A DNA stretch of 64,000 bases from DATCBF01 sp964401995 (GCA_964401995.1 CAYOAP010000011.1:1-64000), one strand, 5' to 3'. Counted from the stretch's first letter, positions 33,695 through 43,458 are shown. Program-made: numbers and translations. Notes: generated from the sequence alone by a model not told the origin.

Positions 33695-34028
33695 AGCACC
33701 TTTCTCCGTTCGTCTACGTGACGACTTACGCTCTGCCTGAGCGGACGAGACGGAAAGACCGACCCTTCTAGCGGTTCAGGCAGAACTTATGTTGCGTGCC
33801 GTGTGACGGTTGACTCCTTGACGGCGTCAGCAAGCCTGCGTCTACACCCTGTTGCGGCAGCATCGAACTCACGCTGGAAGACTGGGGAATAATTTTTTGC
33901 CTCTCTAGCTCCCACCGGCAACCCAAGTGCCAGATTCCGTGACTTTATGCGCCGACACTAAAACTGTCAAGAACGGACCAGTTTTTCTGAGGAAAGGCGC
34001 TTAAACGCCGGGAAATGGCGTAAACGGG
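33695..34028. other. Intergenic region, relatively AT-rich
   Basis: 334 bases between the coiled-coil gene start and the stop of the next minus-strand gene. It includes the T-rich tract GGAATAATTTTTTGCC near 33890, the hairpin at 33960-33985, and a short GGCG..CGCC hairpin near 33996-34010. No protein-coding frame or known RNA is recognised. The GC content is visibly below the local average. Confidence 0.5.
33960..33986 (+). terminator. Intrinsic-terminator-like hairpin with T-run
   Basis: AAAACTG, 12-base loop, CAGTTTT followed by another T. The stem is AT-rich, so it is weak, but being symmetric it could serve both strands. On the minus strand it lies downstream of the 34029-34484 gene, which it may terminate. 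Confidence 0.4.
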
Positions 34029-34484
34029 CTAGTTGTCGGAGCCGGCGCGGTCCCAGATGTAGAGCTCTACCGCCTCTACGGCAAGCTCCATCTGGCGCGG
34101 CGGGGAGAGCAGGCTGAGGACCAGCTCAAGGGCGTCTTCTTCGGTGACGCCGGCATCGACGGCCTCCTCGCCGCGGAAGCCGGCGGCGAGTTTCATCGCC
34201 TCGCGCCGGTTCTCGCCGAGCGAGCCGAAGGCGCCCATCAGGAAGTCGCGGTTGGGGACCGGGTGGCCGACCTCGAGCGAGCCGTGCCAGGCGGCCAGCA
34301 TCGAGAGATCGTGCTCGTCCAGCTCGGCGAGCGCCTTGGCGTAGTGGGTCTCCAGCTCGTGGTCGGGGATCTCGTCGACCCAGGACCGGACCGCCTCGCC
34401 GAGCAGCTGCCGGCGGGCCTCACGGCCAACGGAGTCGGCGATCGCCCGGATCGCGTCGGCTGGGTCTACAAAGCAGAGCGCCAT
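34029..34484 (-). CDS. Hypothetical helical protein, divergent from addB
   Basis: 151 residues, almost entirely helical: MALCFVDPADAIRAIADSVGREARRQLLGEAVRSWVDEIPDHELETHY and DLSMLAAWHGSLEVGHPVPNRDFLMGAFGSLGENRREAM. No signal peptide, membrane span or metal motif. ATG 34484 is used; an upstream extension would run through the divergent promoter region. Function unknown. Confidence 0.6.
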   Translation of the reverse strand: MALCFVDPADAIRAIADSVGREARRQLLGEAVRSWVDEIPDHELETHYAKALAELDEHDLSMLAAWHGSLEVGHPVPNRDFLMGAFGSLGENRREAMKLAAGFRGEEAVDAGVTEEDALELVLSLLSPPRQMELAVEAVELYIWDRAGSDN

Positions 34485-34585
34485 ACGTGGGAGGCAATTT
34501 AGAGGGGGCGGAAGACGGCAAAGCGGTACTGCAATGCCGCATTTTGCGGCGCGGGCGCGCCGGGGCTGGCCATAGTCTGGGAGGG

Positions 34586-37500
34586 GTGCCACTGAACCTG
34601 ATCCACGGGCCTCCGAACTCCGGTCGGGCGGGCCTGATCCGCCGTCAATTCGAGGCCGTGCTTGAGCGCGACCCGGTCCTGGTCGTGCCCAACATGGACG
34701 ACGTCTTCAGCTTCGAGCGCGAGCTCTGCCGGAGCGGGGCCGCGCTCGGCGGCTCGGTGATGACCTTCGGGGCGCTGTTCCGGGCGGTGGCGACGGCGGG
34801 CGGCTCTCCCCCGGGGGCCGAGCTCTCGGCGGCGCAGCGCCTGCAGGTGGTCTCGACCGCGATCGCGGCGGGGCGGGGCGGCCTCGGGCTGCTGCGCCGC
34901 TCGGCCGAGCGGCCGGGGTTTGCGCTCGCCTTCGAGCGGCTGCTCGACGAGCTGCAGGCGGCGGGACTGACGGCGGAAGATGTCGAGGCAGGCGCCGGGA
35001 CCCTGGAGGGCTCCGCCTACCTCAGCGATCTGACCACCCTCTTCGCCGGCTACGGCGAGGCCCGCAAACGCAGCGGCCGCATCGACGCCCACCAGATCGC
35101 CCGCGAGGCGATCGCGCTGCTGCGCGGCGACCCGGGCTTCTGGCGGCGGCCCGTCTTCCTCTACGGACTCGACGACCTGACCGGCAACCAGTTCGAGCTG
35201 ATCGCGGCGTTGGCGGGGGCGGCCGAGGTGACGGTGGCGCTGCCCTTCGAACGGGACAACTCGGCCCTGACGGCGCGGGCCGCGATGCTGGAGCGGCTAC
35301 GGGAGGGCATCGGGGCCGCTCACGAGACGGCGATCGAGGCCGACCCCGCCAACACGGACAGCGCCCTGCTCTTCCACCTCGAGCGCGGCTTCGGCGCCGC
35401 CGAGCCGGCCCGGCGGGCGCCAGACGGGGACCTGGCCCTGCTGCGTTCGGCCGGGGCCCGGGGCGAAGCCGAATCGATTGCCGCCGAAGTGGCCAAGCTG
35501 CTCCACGGCGGCGCCGATCCAGGTGAGATCGCGATCGCCCTGCGTGATCCGGTGCGCCGCGGCCCGCTGCTGGCCGCGGTGCTCGAGTCCTACGGCGTCG
35601 CCGTGGCGCTGGAGGCCGAGCTTCCCGTCGCCGGCACCGCCGTCGGCGGCTGCCTGATCGCCCTGCTCGAAGCCGAGTTCGGCGCCGGCCGGGCCAGCGA
35701 CCTGCTGCGCTTCCTGCGCGGCCCCTCCGGCGTCTCCTCCCGGCAGGTCGACTGGCTGGAGCGCGCGATACGGCGGGGGCGAGTGCAGACCGCGAGCGAT
35801 GGGCTCGACATCTGGCGTCGATGGGCCGCAAACGGGCCTATATCTCCCGTTTTAGGCCCGTCGGCGGATGGTGATGAGCTGCCGGATGACCTGGCGCGGG
35901 TTCGGGAGGCGGCGGGGCGCTCGCCCGTCGCGCTGCTGGAGGAGGTCGGGCGGCTGGCGGCGACGATGGCCTCGCGGCCGCTGCGCGGCAAGGGCGACGG
36001 GGCGCAGCCGCAGGCCGGCGAGGGGACCGAGCTGCGGGCCGCCGCCGCGATCTCGGCCGCGCTGGCAGACCTGGCCGAGCTTGGCGGCTCGGCGCCCGCC
36101 CCCGAGGAGCTGGCGGCGACGATCGAGGGAATCTCGTTTCGGGCCTGGAGCGGCCCGGTCGAGGGACGGGTGCGAATCGCCAGCCCCTACCGGCTGCGCG
36201 CCGGCCGCTTCGACCACCTCTTCGTCGGCGCGCTGCAGGACGGCGAGTTCCCGCGCCGCGACCGCGGCGGCGACCCCTTCCTCTCCGAGAGCCAGCGCGC
36301 GACCCTCGGCCTCGACCCGCGCCGCGACCGCGAAGCCGAGGAGCGCTACCTCTTCTACGTCTGCATCGGGCTGGCCCGCAAGCGGCTCTTCCTCTCCTAT
36401 CGCGACTGCGACGAGAACGGCGCCGCCGAGTCGCCCTCGCCGCTGCTCGACGAGATTCGCGGCCTGCTCGACCCGCCGCCGGAGGGCGAGGGACCCGATC
36501 CGGTCGAGGCGGCGATCCTGCGCGGGCGTGACCTGGCCCAGGTCGTCCACCCGGTCGCCGAGGCGCCTTCGGAGAACGAGCTCGCGCGCGCCGTCGCCGC
36601 CGCGGGGGCGGCCGCCGACCCTTCCCTCCTCCTGGCCGCCGCCGCGGTCGACGAGGAGACCGGCGCCCGCATCACCGCGCGGGTCGCCGCCGCGCGGGTC
36701 GCCGAGGCCGCCAGCCGCGCCCCCGGGCCGCTGACAAACCCCGCCGCGCTCAAGTCCCTCGCCTCGGTCTATGCCTATGGCGGCACCACGCTGGAGGAGT
36801 TCGACCTCTGCTCCTACCGCTGGTTCGCCGGCCACGAGCTCAGGCCCGAGCCACTCGACCCCGTGCCCGAGCCGCTGATCCAGGGCGGCCTGATGCACGC
36901 CGCGCTCGACCGCCTCTACGGCGAGCGCCCCGGCGGCGACCCCCTCCCCCGCCCCAGCTCGCTCGGCGCCTGGATCGGGCGTGGCCGCGAGCTGGTCGCC
37001 GAGATCGCGCGGGAGCGGCAGCTGGGCGCACAGCCGGTCGAGCGGGCGATGGCGCGACGGGTCGAGCGCCTGCTGACCCGCTTCCTCGCCGAGGAGTCCG
37101 AGCGCGAGACCGGCGGCTTCGAGCCCTGGCTGCTGGAGGCGACCTTCGGCGAGCAGGAGGAGAGCGAACGCCCGGCGCTGGAGATCGACGGCTGGCGCCT
37201 GCACGGCGCGATCGACCGCGTCGACCGCGACCGCGAGGGGCGGGCGCTCGTCCTCGACTACAAGCTCTCCGGCTCGGTGACGCCGCGGGAGAAGTTTGAG
37301 GAGCGGGCCAAGCTCCAGCTCCAGCTCTACCTGATCGCCGTCGCCGAGCACTGGGGCGCGGTGCCGATCGGCGGCCTCTACCACCCGCTGCGGGGAACCT
37401 CGGGGCGGCGGCCGCGGGGAGCGGTGATCGACGAGGTCGGCGGCGAGCTGGCCTCCTACCGGCTCTACCGCAACGACATCGTCGACGAGGAGGGATTCGA

Positions 37501-37699
37501 GCAGATGCTGGCCGACGCCCGCCGGCGGGCGGGCGCGATCGTCGCCCGCATGCGCAGCGGCGAGATCCGCCGTGACCCCGGGCCGCGCGCCGGCATGCGC
37601 GGCCACGACATCTGCCCGACCTTCTGCGAATTCGCCCCGATCTGCCGCCGCGACCGCGCCCCGGCCAGTGAGGAGGACTTCGAGGTGGAGGACCGTTGA
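34586..37699 (+). CDS. addB: AddB-like helicase-nuclease subunit with PD-(D/E)XK domain and Fe-S cysteines
   Basis: About 1037 residues, start GTG 34586 after GGGAGG. The N-terminal loop GPPNSGRAG is a degenerate Walker A. The middle has the inactivated UvrD-like fold expected of AddB (LLDELQAAGL..., VFLYGLDDLTGNQFELI, RFDHLFVGALQDGEFPR). The C-terminal PD-(D/E)XK nuclease has AIDRVDRD and LVLDYKLSG. Four cysteines fit the AddB [4Fe-4S] cluster: one in FDLCSYRW and CPTFCEFAPIC near the end. It overlaps addA by 4 bases (TTGA). Double-strand break processing for recombination is the expected role. Confidence 0.87.
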   Translation: MPLNLIHGPPNSGRAGLIRRQFEAVLERDPVLVVPNMDDVFSFERELCRSGAALGGSVMTFGALFRAVATAGGSPPGAELSAAQRLQVVSTAIAAGRGGLGLLRRSAERPGFALAFERLLDELQAAGLTAEDVEAGAGTLEGSAYLSDLTTLFAGYGEARKRSGRIDAHQIAREAIALLRGDPGFWRRPVFLYGLDDLTGNQFELIAALAGAAEVTVALPFERDNSALTARAAMLERLREGIGAAHETAIEADPANTDSALLFHLERGFGAAEPARRAPDGDLALLRSAGARGEAESIAAEVAKLLHGGADPGEIAIALRDPVRRGPLLAAVLESYGVAVALEAELPVAGTAVGGCLIALLEAEFGAGRASDLLRFLRGPSGVSSRQVDWLERAIRRGRVQTASDGLDIWRRWAANGPISPVLGPSADGDELPDDLARVREAAGRSPVALLEEVGRLAATMASRPLRGKGDGAQPQAGEGTELRAAAAISAALADLAELGGSAPAPEELAATIEGISFRAWSGPVEGRVRIASPYRLRAGRFDHLFVGALQDGEFPRRDRGGDPFLSESQRATLGLDPRRDREAEERYLFYVCIGLARKRLFLSYRDCDENGAAESPSPLLDEIRGLLDPPPEGEGPDPVEAAILRGRDLAQVVHPVAEAPSENELARAVAAAGAAADPSLLLAAAAVDEETGARITARVAAARVAEAASRAPGPLTNPAALKSLASVYAYGGTTLEEFDLCSYRWFAGHELRPEPLDPVPEPLIQGGLMHAALDRLYGERPGGDPLPRPSSLGAWIGRGRELVAEIARERQLGAQPVERAMARRVERLLTRFLAEESERETGGFEPWLLEATFGEQEESERPALEIDGWRLHGAIDRVDRDREGRALVLDYKLSGSVTPREKFEERAKLQLQLYLIAVAEHWGAVPIGGLYHPLRGTSGRRPRGAVIDEVGGELASYRLYRNDIVDEEGFEQMLADARRRAGAIVARMRSGEIRRDPGPRAGMRGHDICPTFCEFAPICRRDRAPASEEDFEVEDR

Positions 37700-40600
37700 G
37701 CGGGCGCGCCCCAACCCCCGAGCAGGCGGCGGCGATCGTCGCCAGCCAGCGCGATGTCCTGCTTGAGGCGGGAGCGGGAACGGGCAAGACCGGGGTGATG
37801 GTCGACCGCTACTGCCGCCTCGTCTGCGATCAGGGCGTCTCGCCCGACGCGGTCCTCGCCTTCACCTTCACCGACAAGGCGGCGGCGGAGCTGCGCCAGC
37901 GGATCCGGGCCGAGCTGGGGCGGCGGGCCGAGGCCGGCTCTGAGCGCGCCCGCGAGCTGCTGGCGGGGATCGGCGGCGCCTGGGTGACGACGATCCACGG
38001 CTTCTGCAACCGGCTGCTGGCCGGGCACCCGGTCGCGGCCGGGGTCGACCCCGGCTTCCGCGTGCTCGACACGCCAGAGACGCAGCGGGCGGCGCAGGAG
38101 GCGTTCGACGCCGCCCTGGAGGAGTTCCTGGCGACGGGGGAGGAAGCGCGCGAAGACACCGTCGCGACCTTCGAGATCGACGGCCTGCGGGCGATCGTGG
38201 TCGGCGCCCACGCCGAGCTGCGCAGCCGCGGCATCGCCCAGCCACGGCTGCCGGAGCAGCCGGCGCCCGACGTCGAGGGCGCGCTGCGCCATGCCGCCAC
38301 GGCCGCGGCCGAGTGCTTGGAGGAGTTGAAACCGAGCGACGCGCGGCGCGAGCTGCTGGAGCGCGCGATGGCGCGGCTCGGCGAAGCGGGCGCCGCCCCG
38401 CTCGACCTCGACGAGCTGACCTCGCTCCGGACAGACAGCAAGGCGAAAAGCGTCGGCCCTTACCGCGAGGCGATCGAGGCGGCGATCGCCCGCAGCGCGG
38501 AGGCGGGAGAGGGAGGCGAGGCCTACCGTCACATCGCTGTCCTGCTGGAGCTGTTCTCGGCCCGCTTCGAGGAGGCGAAGGGACGCCGGGCGGGAATCGA
38601 CTTCGAGGATCTGCAGATCCTCGCCGCCCGCCTGCTCGAGCGCTCTGAGGTAGGCCAGGCCTACCTCTCGCGCTTCAGCCACCTGATGGTCGACGAGTTC
38701 CAGGACACCAACCGCCTGCAGCTGCGGCTCGTCCAGGCACTGCACGGGCCGCACAGCGAGCTGATGGTGGTCGGCGACGAGTTCCAGTCGATCTACGGCT
38801 TCCGCCACGCCGACCTCGAGGTCTTCCGCGAGCAGCGCAGCCTGGTCGAGGCCGCCACCGACGGGACGGCAATGGAGCTGAGCGGGAACTTCCGCTCCCG
38901 GCCCGAGCTGATCGGCGCCGTCAACTTGCTCGGGGCGAAGCTGCTGGGCGAGTCCTTCCGGCCGCTGCGGGTCGGGGCTGAGCCCGAGGCCCCGGCGCCG
39001 CCCGGCGCGGGGCCGGCGGTCGAGCTGCTGCTGACCGCCCGCGACGGCTGGGACGCCGAGGGGATCGACCTCGCGCCGCCGACCGACGGCACGACGCCGG
39101 CCAACTGCCTGGCCGAGGCGCGGCTGCTGGCGACGCGGCTGCGCGAGCTCGCCGATGGCGGGATCGACCGCGGCGAGATGGTCGTGCTGCTGCGCGCCTT
39201 CACCCACCTCGACGCCTACGAGGACTCGCTCGAGCGCGCCGGCCTGCGCCCCTACGTGGTCGGCGGCCGCGGCTACTGGTCCCAGCAGCAGGTCTCCGAC
39301 GTCTGCGCGCTGCTGGCGACGATCGCCAACCCGCTCGACGACCAGGCCCTGTTCGGCGCCCTCGCCTCCCCCGCCTGCGCCCTCGCGCCCGACACGCTCT
39401 GGCTGCTGCGCGCCGCCGCCGGCAGGCGCAGCCACGCCTGGCAGGCGATCGAAGCGGCGGCCGGCCTTGGCGAGCCGGAGCTGGCCGAGCCGGAGCGGCT
39501 GGGGCAGATCCCGGCCAGCGAGCTGGCGCTGCTGCGCCGCTTCGTGGCGACGGTCGAGGGCCTGCGCGAGCGCGGCAGCCGACTCTCGCTGGAAGGGCTG
39601 ATCGAGGCGGCGGTGACCGAGACCGGCTACGACCTGGCGGTGCTGATGCGGCCCTCCGGCGAGGCCCGCTTCGCCAACGTCCGCAAGCTGATGCGCCTCG
39701 CCGCCGAGTTCGAGTCGCGCGAGGGCCGCGACCTGCGCGGCCTGCTCGACTTCCTCGCCTCGCGGGCCGAGGTCGACGCCGAGGCCCAGGCCGCGACCGC
39801 GGTCGAGGGCCACGACGGGGTGCGGATCATGACCGTCCACAACGCCAAGGGCCTCGAGTTCGGCGTCGTCGCCGTGCCCGACCTCTCGCGCAGCCTGCTG
39901 GCGGGCTCGCGGCCACCGCTGCTGACGATCGGCCGCGACGGCGAGGCGCCCCGGGTCGGCCTGCAGATGCGCAGGCTCGGCGCGGCCTCGATCAACCTCT
40001 ACTCCTACGCCGAGCTCTGCGAGGAGGCGAAGGAGCGCGACGCCGAGGAGGGCCTGCGGCTCTTCTACGTCGCCGCCACCAGGGCGCGCCAGCGGCTGAT
40101 CCTCAGCGGCGTCGTCAAGCCCGAGCCGGGCGCCGGCCTGAAGCCCTCGACCCCGGCGATCGAGCGCATCATCGATGGCTTCGAGATCAACCGCGAGGCC
40201 GATTCCGCCCTGCCGGTCCCGGCGCCGGAAGCGCGTGAGGGCCTCGACGCGGCCTTCCAGCCATCGGAGATCGCGATCCGGGTCAGCCTCCCCTCGCCCG
40301 AGCGAGCCGCCGAGTTGACGGCGAGCCGGCGCGACGCGGGCGCAGAGCGATCGCTCGGCGAGGGACCAGCGCCGCTGGTCAAGCGCCACCCCCCCGCAGC
40401 TCCGAGCCGACCGCTCTCCTACACCGCGATCTCCGCCTACGAGGAGTGCGGCTACCGCTTCTATACCGAGCGAGTTCTCGGTTTGGGAGAGCGCGTTCGA
40501 GGTTCTTCCCGCATACCGGGAATAAGTGCGAACGCGCTCTCTGGCGAAGCGGCAGTCTCGGCCTCTGCCCGCGAAGAGCGGACCGCCCATGGCGCTACCG

Positions 40601-41223
40601 TGCACGCGCTGCTGGAGTGGAGCCAGGCCAACGGCTGGAAAGAGCCCACGGAGGAGCTGGCGCTTCGCCACGCGGCCGCCGCCGGCCTCGATCCGGGTTC
40701 GACCGACCCGCAGAGCCTGCTGGCGCCGCTGCGCGGCTGGCTCGGGTCGAGCCTGCTCCGCGACCGAGTCGCCGCCGGCGCCACGGTCCGGGCCGAGGTG
40801 CCGCTGCTGCTCGGCCTCGGCGACACCGTCCTGCGCGGCTCGCTCGACCTCCTGGTCGAGCGCGAGGGCGAGGCGCCGCTGGTGATCGATTACAAGACCG
40901 ACCGCCTCGGCGACTCCGAGCCGGCCGAGCTGGCGGCCCGCTACGCGACTCAGCGAGCGATCTACGCGCTTGCCGTCGCCCAGGCGCGGGGGGCGTCCGA
41001 GGTCGAGGTCGCCTACGTCTTCCTCGAACGGCCCGACCAGCCGGTCATCGACCGGCTCGGGACAGCGGAGATAGAGAAGGGACGCGAACAGCTCACGGCC
41101 ACGATCGAGCGGATCGGCAGCGGCGAGTTTCCCGTCGCCGCAGTCGAGCAGCGCAGCTGGGCACTCTGCCGCGGCTGTCCCGCCCTCGGGCGGACCTGCT
41201 CAGGGCCGGCGCAGGCGGACTAG
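37696..41223 (+). CDS. addA: AddA-like UvrD-family helicase/RecB-family nuclease
   Basis: 1175 residues, TTG start inside the addB stop. Helicase motifs: EAGAGTGKT (Walker A, about residue 24-32), AFTFTDKAAAELRQR (Ia), VDEFQDTNRLQ (Walker B), VVGDEFQSIYGFRHAD (III), LSGNFRSRPELI (IV), VRIMTVHNAKGLEF (V) and LFYVAATRARQRLILSG (VI). The nuclease domain has VHALLEWSQ, GSLDLLVER and VIDYKTDRL. CGYRFY and the terminal CRGCPALGRTC could hold a second [4Fe-4S] cluster, which is more like mycobacterial AdnAB than Bacillus AddA. Convergent with xseB, 4-base overlap. Confidence 0.9.
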   Translation: MSGRAPTPEQAAAIVASQRDVLLEAGAGTGKTGVMVDRYCRLVCDQGVSPDAVLAFTFTDKAAAELRQRIRAELGRRAEAGSERARELLAGIGGAWVTTIHGFCNRLLAGHPVAAGVDPGFRVLDTPETQRAAQEAFDAALEEFLATGEEAREDTVATFEIDGLRAIVVGAHAELRSRGIAQPRLPEQPAPDVEGALRHAATAAAECLEELKPSDARRELLERAMARLGEAGAAPLDLDELTSLRTDSKAKSVGPYREAIEAAIARSAEAGEGGEAYRHIAVLLELFSARFEEAKGRRAGIDFEDLQILAARLLERSEVGQAYLSRFSHLMVDEFQDTNRLQLRLVQALHGPHSELMVVGDEFQSIYGFRHADLEVFREQRSLVEAATDGTAMELSGNFRSRPELIGAVNLLGAKLLGESFRPLRVGAEPEAPAPPGAGPAVELLLTARDGWDAEGIDLAPPTDGTTPANCLAEARLLATRLRELADGGIDRGEMVVLLRAFTHLDAYEDSLERAGLRPYVVGGRGYWSQQQVSDVCALLATIANPLDDQALFGALASPACALAPDTLWLLRAAAGRRSHAWQAIEAAAGLGEPELAEPERLGQIPASELALLRRFVATVEGLRERGSRLSLEGLIEAAVTETGYDLAVLMRPSGEARFANVRKLMRLAAEFESREGRDLRGLLDFLASRAEVDAEAQAATAVEGHDGVRIMTVHNAKGLEFGVVAVPDLSRSLLAGSRPPLLTIGRDGEAPRVGLQMRRLGAASINLYSYAELCEEAKERDAEEGLRLFYVAATRARQRLILSGVVKPEPGAGLKPSTPAIERIIDGFEINREADSALPVPAPEAREGLDAAFQPSEIAIRVSLPSPERAAELTASRRDAGAERSLGEGPAPLVKRHPPAAPSRPLSYTAISAYEECGYRFYTERVLGLGERVRGSSRIPGISANALSGEAAVSASAREERTAHGATVHALLEWSQANGWKEPTEELALRHAAAAGLDPGSTDPQSLLAPLRGWLGSSLLRDRVAAGATVRAEVPLLLGLGDTVLRGSLDLLVEREGEAPLVIDYKTDRLGDSEPAELAARYATQRAIYALAVAQARGASEVEVAYVFLERPDQPVIDRLGTAEIEKGREQLTATIERIGSGEFPVAAVEQRSWALCRGCPALGRTCSGPAQAD

Positions 41224-41453
41224 GACGCCGGCTCGGCCGGCGCCTCGAGCTTGGCCGCCAGCTCGTCGAGCTTCAACTCCTTCAGCCCCTCGCCGACGGC
41301 GTCGAGCTCGCCGGCGCAGTAGGTGACCAGCTCGCGTCCCTCGCTGCAGAGGTCAAGTGTCTCGCGCAGGCCAGCCTGGCCCGAATCGAGGCGGTCGATG
41401 ATCTGCTCGAGCCGCTCGACCGCGACCTCGTAGCTCTCCGGCTTCTCACTCAT
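41220..41453 (-). CDS. xseB: Exodeoxyribonuclease VII small subunit
   Basis: 77 residues, a helical hairpin with SYEVAVERLEQIIDRLDSGQAGLRETLDLCSEGREL, the family signature. It binds XseA as multiple copies. ATG 41453 overlaps the end of xseA by 8 bases, so the two are translated together. Its own stop overlaps the end of addA on the other strand. Confidence 0.93.
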   Translation of the reverse strand: MSEKPESYEVAVERLEQIIDRLDSGQAGLRETLDLCSEGRELVTYCAGELDAVGEGLKELKLDELAAKLEAPAEPAS

Positions 41454-42852
41454 CCTGGGCATCCTCCTCGATCTGGGCCCGCACCGGCCCATCGGCGAAG
41501 CGCAGCCTGACCTCCGCCGCCTCAAGCGCCGCCGCGGCGGCGGTCACCGGCTCGCCGTCAATGGTCTCGGCGAGCGCGTAGCCGCGCTCCAGGGTGCGCT
41601 CGGGATCGTGGGCGCGGAGGGCGACGCCGACCCGGCGCAAGACCTCTTCACCGCGCCTCAGGGTCGCTGCGGACGAGCGGTCGATGCCGGCCGCCCGCCG
41701 CCGGTTCTCAGCCGCGGCGGCCCCGACTTCCTCGAGCGCGCGGCGCTGGGCCCGGCCAAGGACGGTTAGGGCGAGGCGGCGCTGGAAGGCGACGCGCCCG
41801 GAGAGGCCTCGTTCGCTGGCGGCACGGATCTCCCTCGTTTTCTGGTTCAGCCTCCGGCGCTCGCGCTGCAGCGCCCGTGCCGGGCCGCGGGCCAGGGCCG
41901 CCAGGTGGCGGCCACGCGCGCCCACGGCGCCCTCGCGCGCCCGCTGCAGGGACGCGACCGAGCGGATCAGGCGCTGACGCGCCGCCAAGCAGTCGAGCGG
42001 CACCGCGGCCTCAGCCGCGTGGGTCGGGGTCGAGCAGGCAACGGCGGCGACATCGTCGATCAGGGTCGTGTCGCGCTCGTGGCCGACGGCGCTGACCACC
42101 GGCACCCGCAGCATCGCCACCGTGCGGCAGAGGGTCTCGTCGCAGAAGGCCCAGAGGTCGGCGAGGCTGCCGCCGCCCCGGGTGACGACGATCGCCTCGA
42201 CCTCGGGGCGAGCGGCGAGGCCCTGGATCGCGGCGGTTATCGCCGGCGCGGCGCGGCGATCCTGGACCGGGGCGAAAGCCCAGACGACGTTGCCGGCCCA
42301 GCCGCGGCGAGCCAGCCCCGCCAGCAGATCGCGGCGGGCGGCGCCGGATTCGGCCGTCACCACCCCGATCGTCTTCGGCAAAAGCGGCCGCGCCAGCTGT
42401 TTCTGCAGCTCGAACAGCCCCTCGCCCTCGAGCTGGGCGCGCAGCGCCGCCAGGCGGGCGAGCAGGTCCCCCTCCCCCGCCAGCCGCACGTGCGTCGCCC
42501 GGAAGGCGAAGCTGGGTGAGGACTGGGCGCCGCCGGGGTAGTAGTCCGGGCCGCCGGCGATCACCACCTCGGCCCCGTCGCGCAGGGCGCCGTCGGGCAG
42601 CCCGGCCCGCTCGAGGTCGTTGAGCCAGATCGCGCAAGGCACCGCCCCCTCGCCGTCGCGCAGCTCGAAGTAGGCCTGGACCTTGCTGCGGCTGACTCCG
42701 GTCACCTCGCCGATCAGCAGCACCCTGGCCCGCCGCCGCAGCTCCTCCTGCAGCTTTTTGGCGTAGCGGCCGACGCCGAACGGGCCCGGCAGGTCAGGGC
42801 CCGGGGGCTTCGCCTCGGCACCGCCTCCCAGGGATATCGCTTCCTGCTCCAC
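41446..42852 (-). CDS. xseA: Exodeoxyribonuclease VII large subunit
   Basis: About 468 residues. An N-terminal OB-fold (VLLIGEVTGVSRSKVQAYFELRDGEGAVPCAIW) binds DNA, followed by the catalytic domain with LPKTIGVVTAESGAARRD, IVVTRGGGSLADLWAFCDE, PVVSAVGHERDTTLIDDVA and a long Arg-rich coiled coil. I use GTG 42852; TTG 42885 is possible but would overlap the start of the divergent gene. Next to addAB, so this is a small cluster of DNA-end-processing enzymes. Confidence 0.92.
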   Translation of the reverse strand: MEQEAISLGGGAEAKPPGPDLPGPFGVGRYAKKLQEELRRRARVLLIGEVTGVSRSKVQAYFELRDGEGAVPCAIWLNDLERAGLPDGALRDGAEVVIAGGPDYYPGGAQSSPSFAFRATHVRLAGEGDLLARLAALRAQLEGEGLFELQKQLARPLLPKTIGVVTAESGAARRDLLAGLARRGWAGNVVWAFAPVQDRRAAPAITAAIQGLAARPEVEAIVVTRGGGSLADLWAFCDETLCRTVAMLRVPVVSAVGHERDTTLIDDVAAVACSTPTHAAEAAVPLDCLAARQRLIRSVASLQRAREGAVGARGRHLAALARGPARALQRERRRLNQKTREIRAASERGLSGRVAFQRRLALTVLGRAQRRALEEVGAAAAENRRRAAGIDRSSAATLRRGEEVLRRVGVALRAHDPERTLERGYALAETIDGEPVTAAAAALEAAEVRLRFADGPVRAQIEEDAQDE

Positions 42853-42875
42853 GCGAGGGAGAATGACACCTGCCG

Positions 42876-43457
42876 ATGACCGCAATCGCCGTCTTTGCCT
42901 ACGGATCGCTGGTCGACCCCCGCAGCGCAGCCCTGACCCTAGGCAGGGAGGTCGAGCCGATCCCCGCCCGGCTCGACGGCTGGCGGCGGCGCTGGTCCCA
43001 GGCCCGCGACAACCTCAGCGCTGAGAAGACCTTCGCGGCAGGGCCCAGCGGCGCCCTGCCGCCCTGGATCCTGGGACTGAACATCGAGCCCGACCAGAGC
43101 ATCGCGGTGACCACAGGCCCCAACGGCGTTCTGATCGAGGTCGACGAGGCGGAGCTGGCAGCACTGGACCGGCGCGAGCTGCGCTATGACCGGGTCGAGG
43201 TCGAGATCCCCTCAGAGGCGGACCGCTTCGCGACGATCTTCTCCTACACCGCCAAGCCCGCGAACTTCGCGCCGCAGCCGCCGGCCGGCGCCGTGATCGT
43301 CGCCGCCTACGCCCAGACCGTCGAGCGCGCCTTCGCCGCGATCGGGCCAAGCGAGCTCGCGACCTACCTCGCCACCACCGGCCCGCCCCCGGTCGAACTG
43401 ATCGACGCCCAACTCGTCGGCGGCGAGATCCCCGCCGGCAACCCGCGGCAGTGGTGA
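42876..43457 (+). CDS. Gamma-glutamylcyclotransferase-fold protein (AIG2-like)
   Basis: 193 residues. The fold signature FAYGSLVDPRSA is at residues 7-18, and ARLDGWRRRWSQARDN follows. A candidate catalytic glutamate lies in the AELAALDRRELRYDRVEVE region, which is the ChaC/GGCT-like pattern. Substrate uncertain: glutathione, gamma-glutamyl peptides or another amide. Divergent from xseA, with only 23 bases between the chosen starts. Confidence 0.8.
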   Translation: MTAIAVFAYGSLVDPRSAALTLGREVEPIPARLDGWRRRWSQARDNLSAEKTFAAGPSGALPPWILGLNIEPDQSIAVTTGPNGVLIEVDEAELAALDRRELRYDRVEVEIPSEADRFATIFSYTAKPANFAPQPPAGAVIVAAYAQTVERAFAAIGPSELATYLATTGPPPVELIDAQLVGGEIPAGNPRQW

Positions 43458-43458
43458 G

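Noticed and set aside
34487..34585. N-terminal extension of addB by 33 codons
   Set aside because: It would start inside the divergent promoter region; the family-like sequence VPLNLIHGPPNSG begins at GTG 34586 next to GGGAGG.
37465..40671. Minus-strand frame of over 1000 codons antisense to addA
   Set aside because: Composition (Asp/Gly/Arg/Gln-rich, no motifs) is that of a reverse-frame shadow in GC-rich DNA, while the plus strand carries all seven UvrD motifs.
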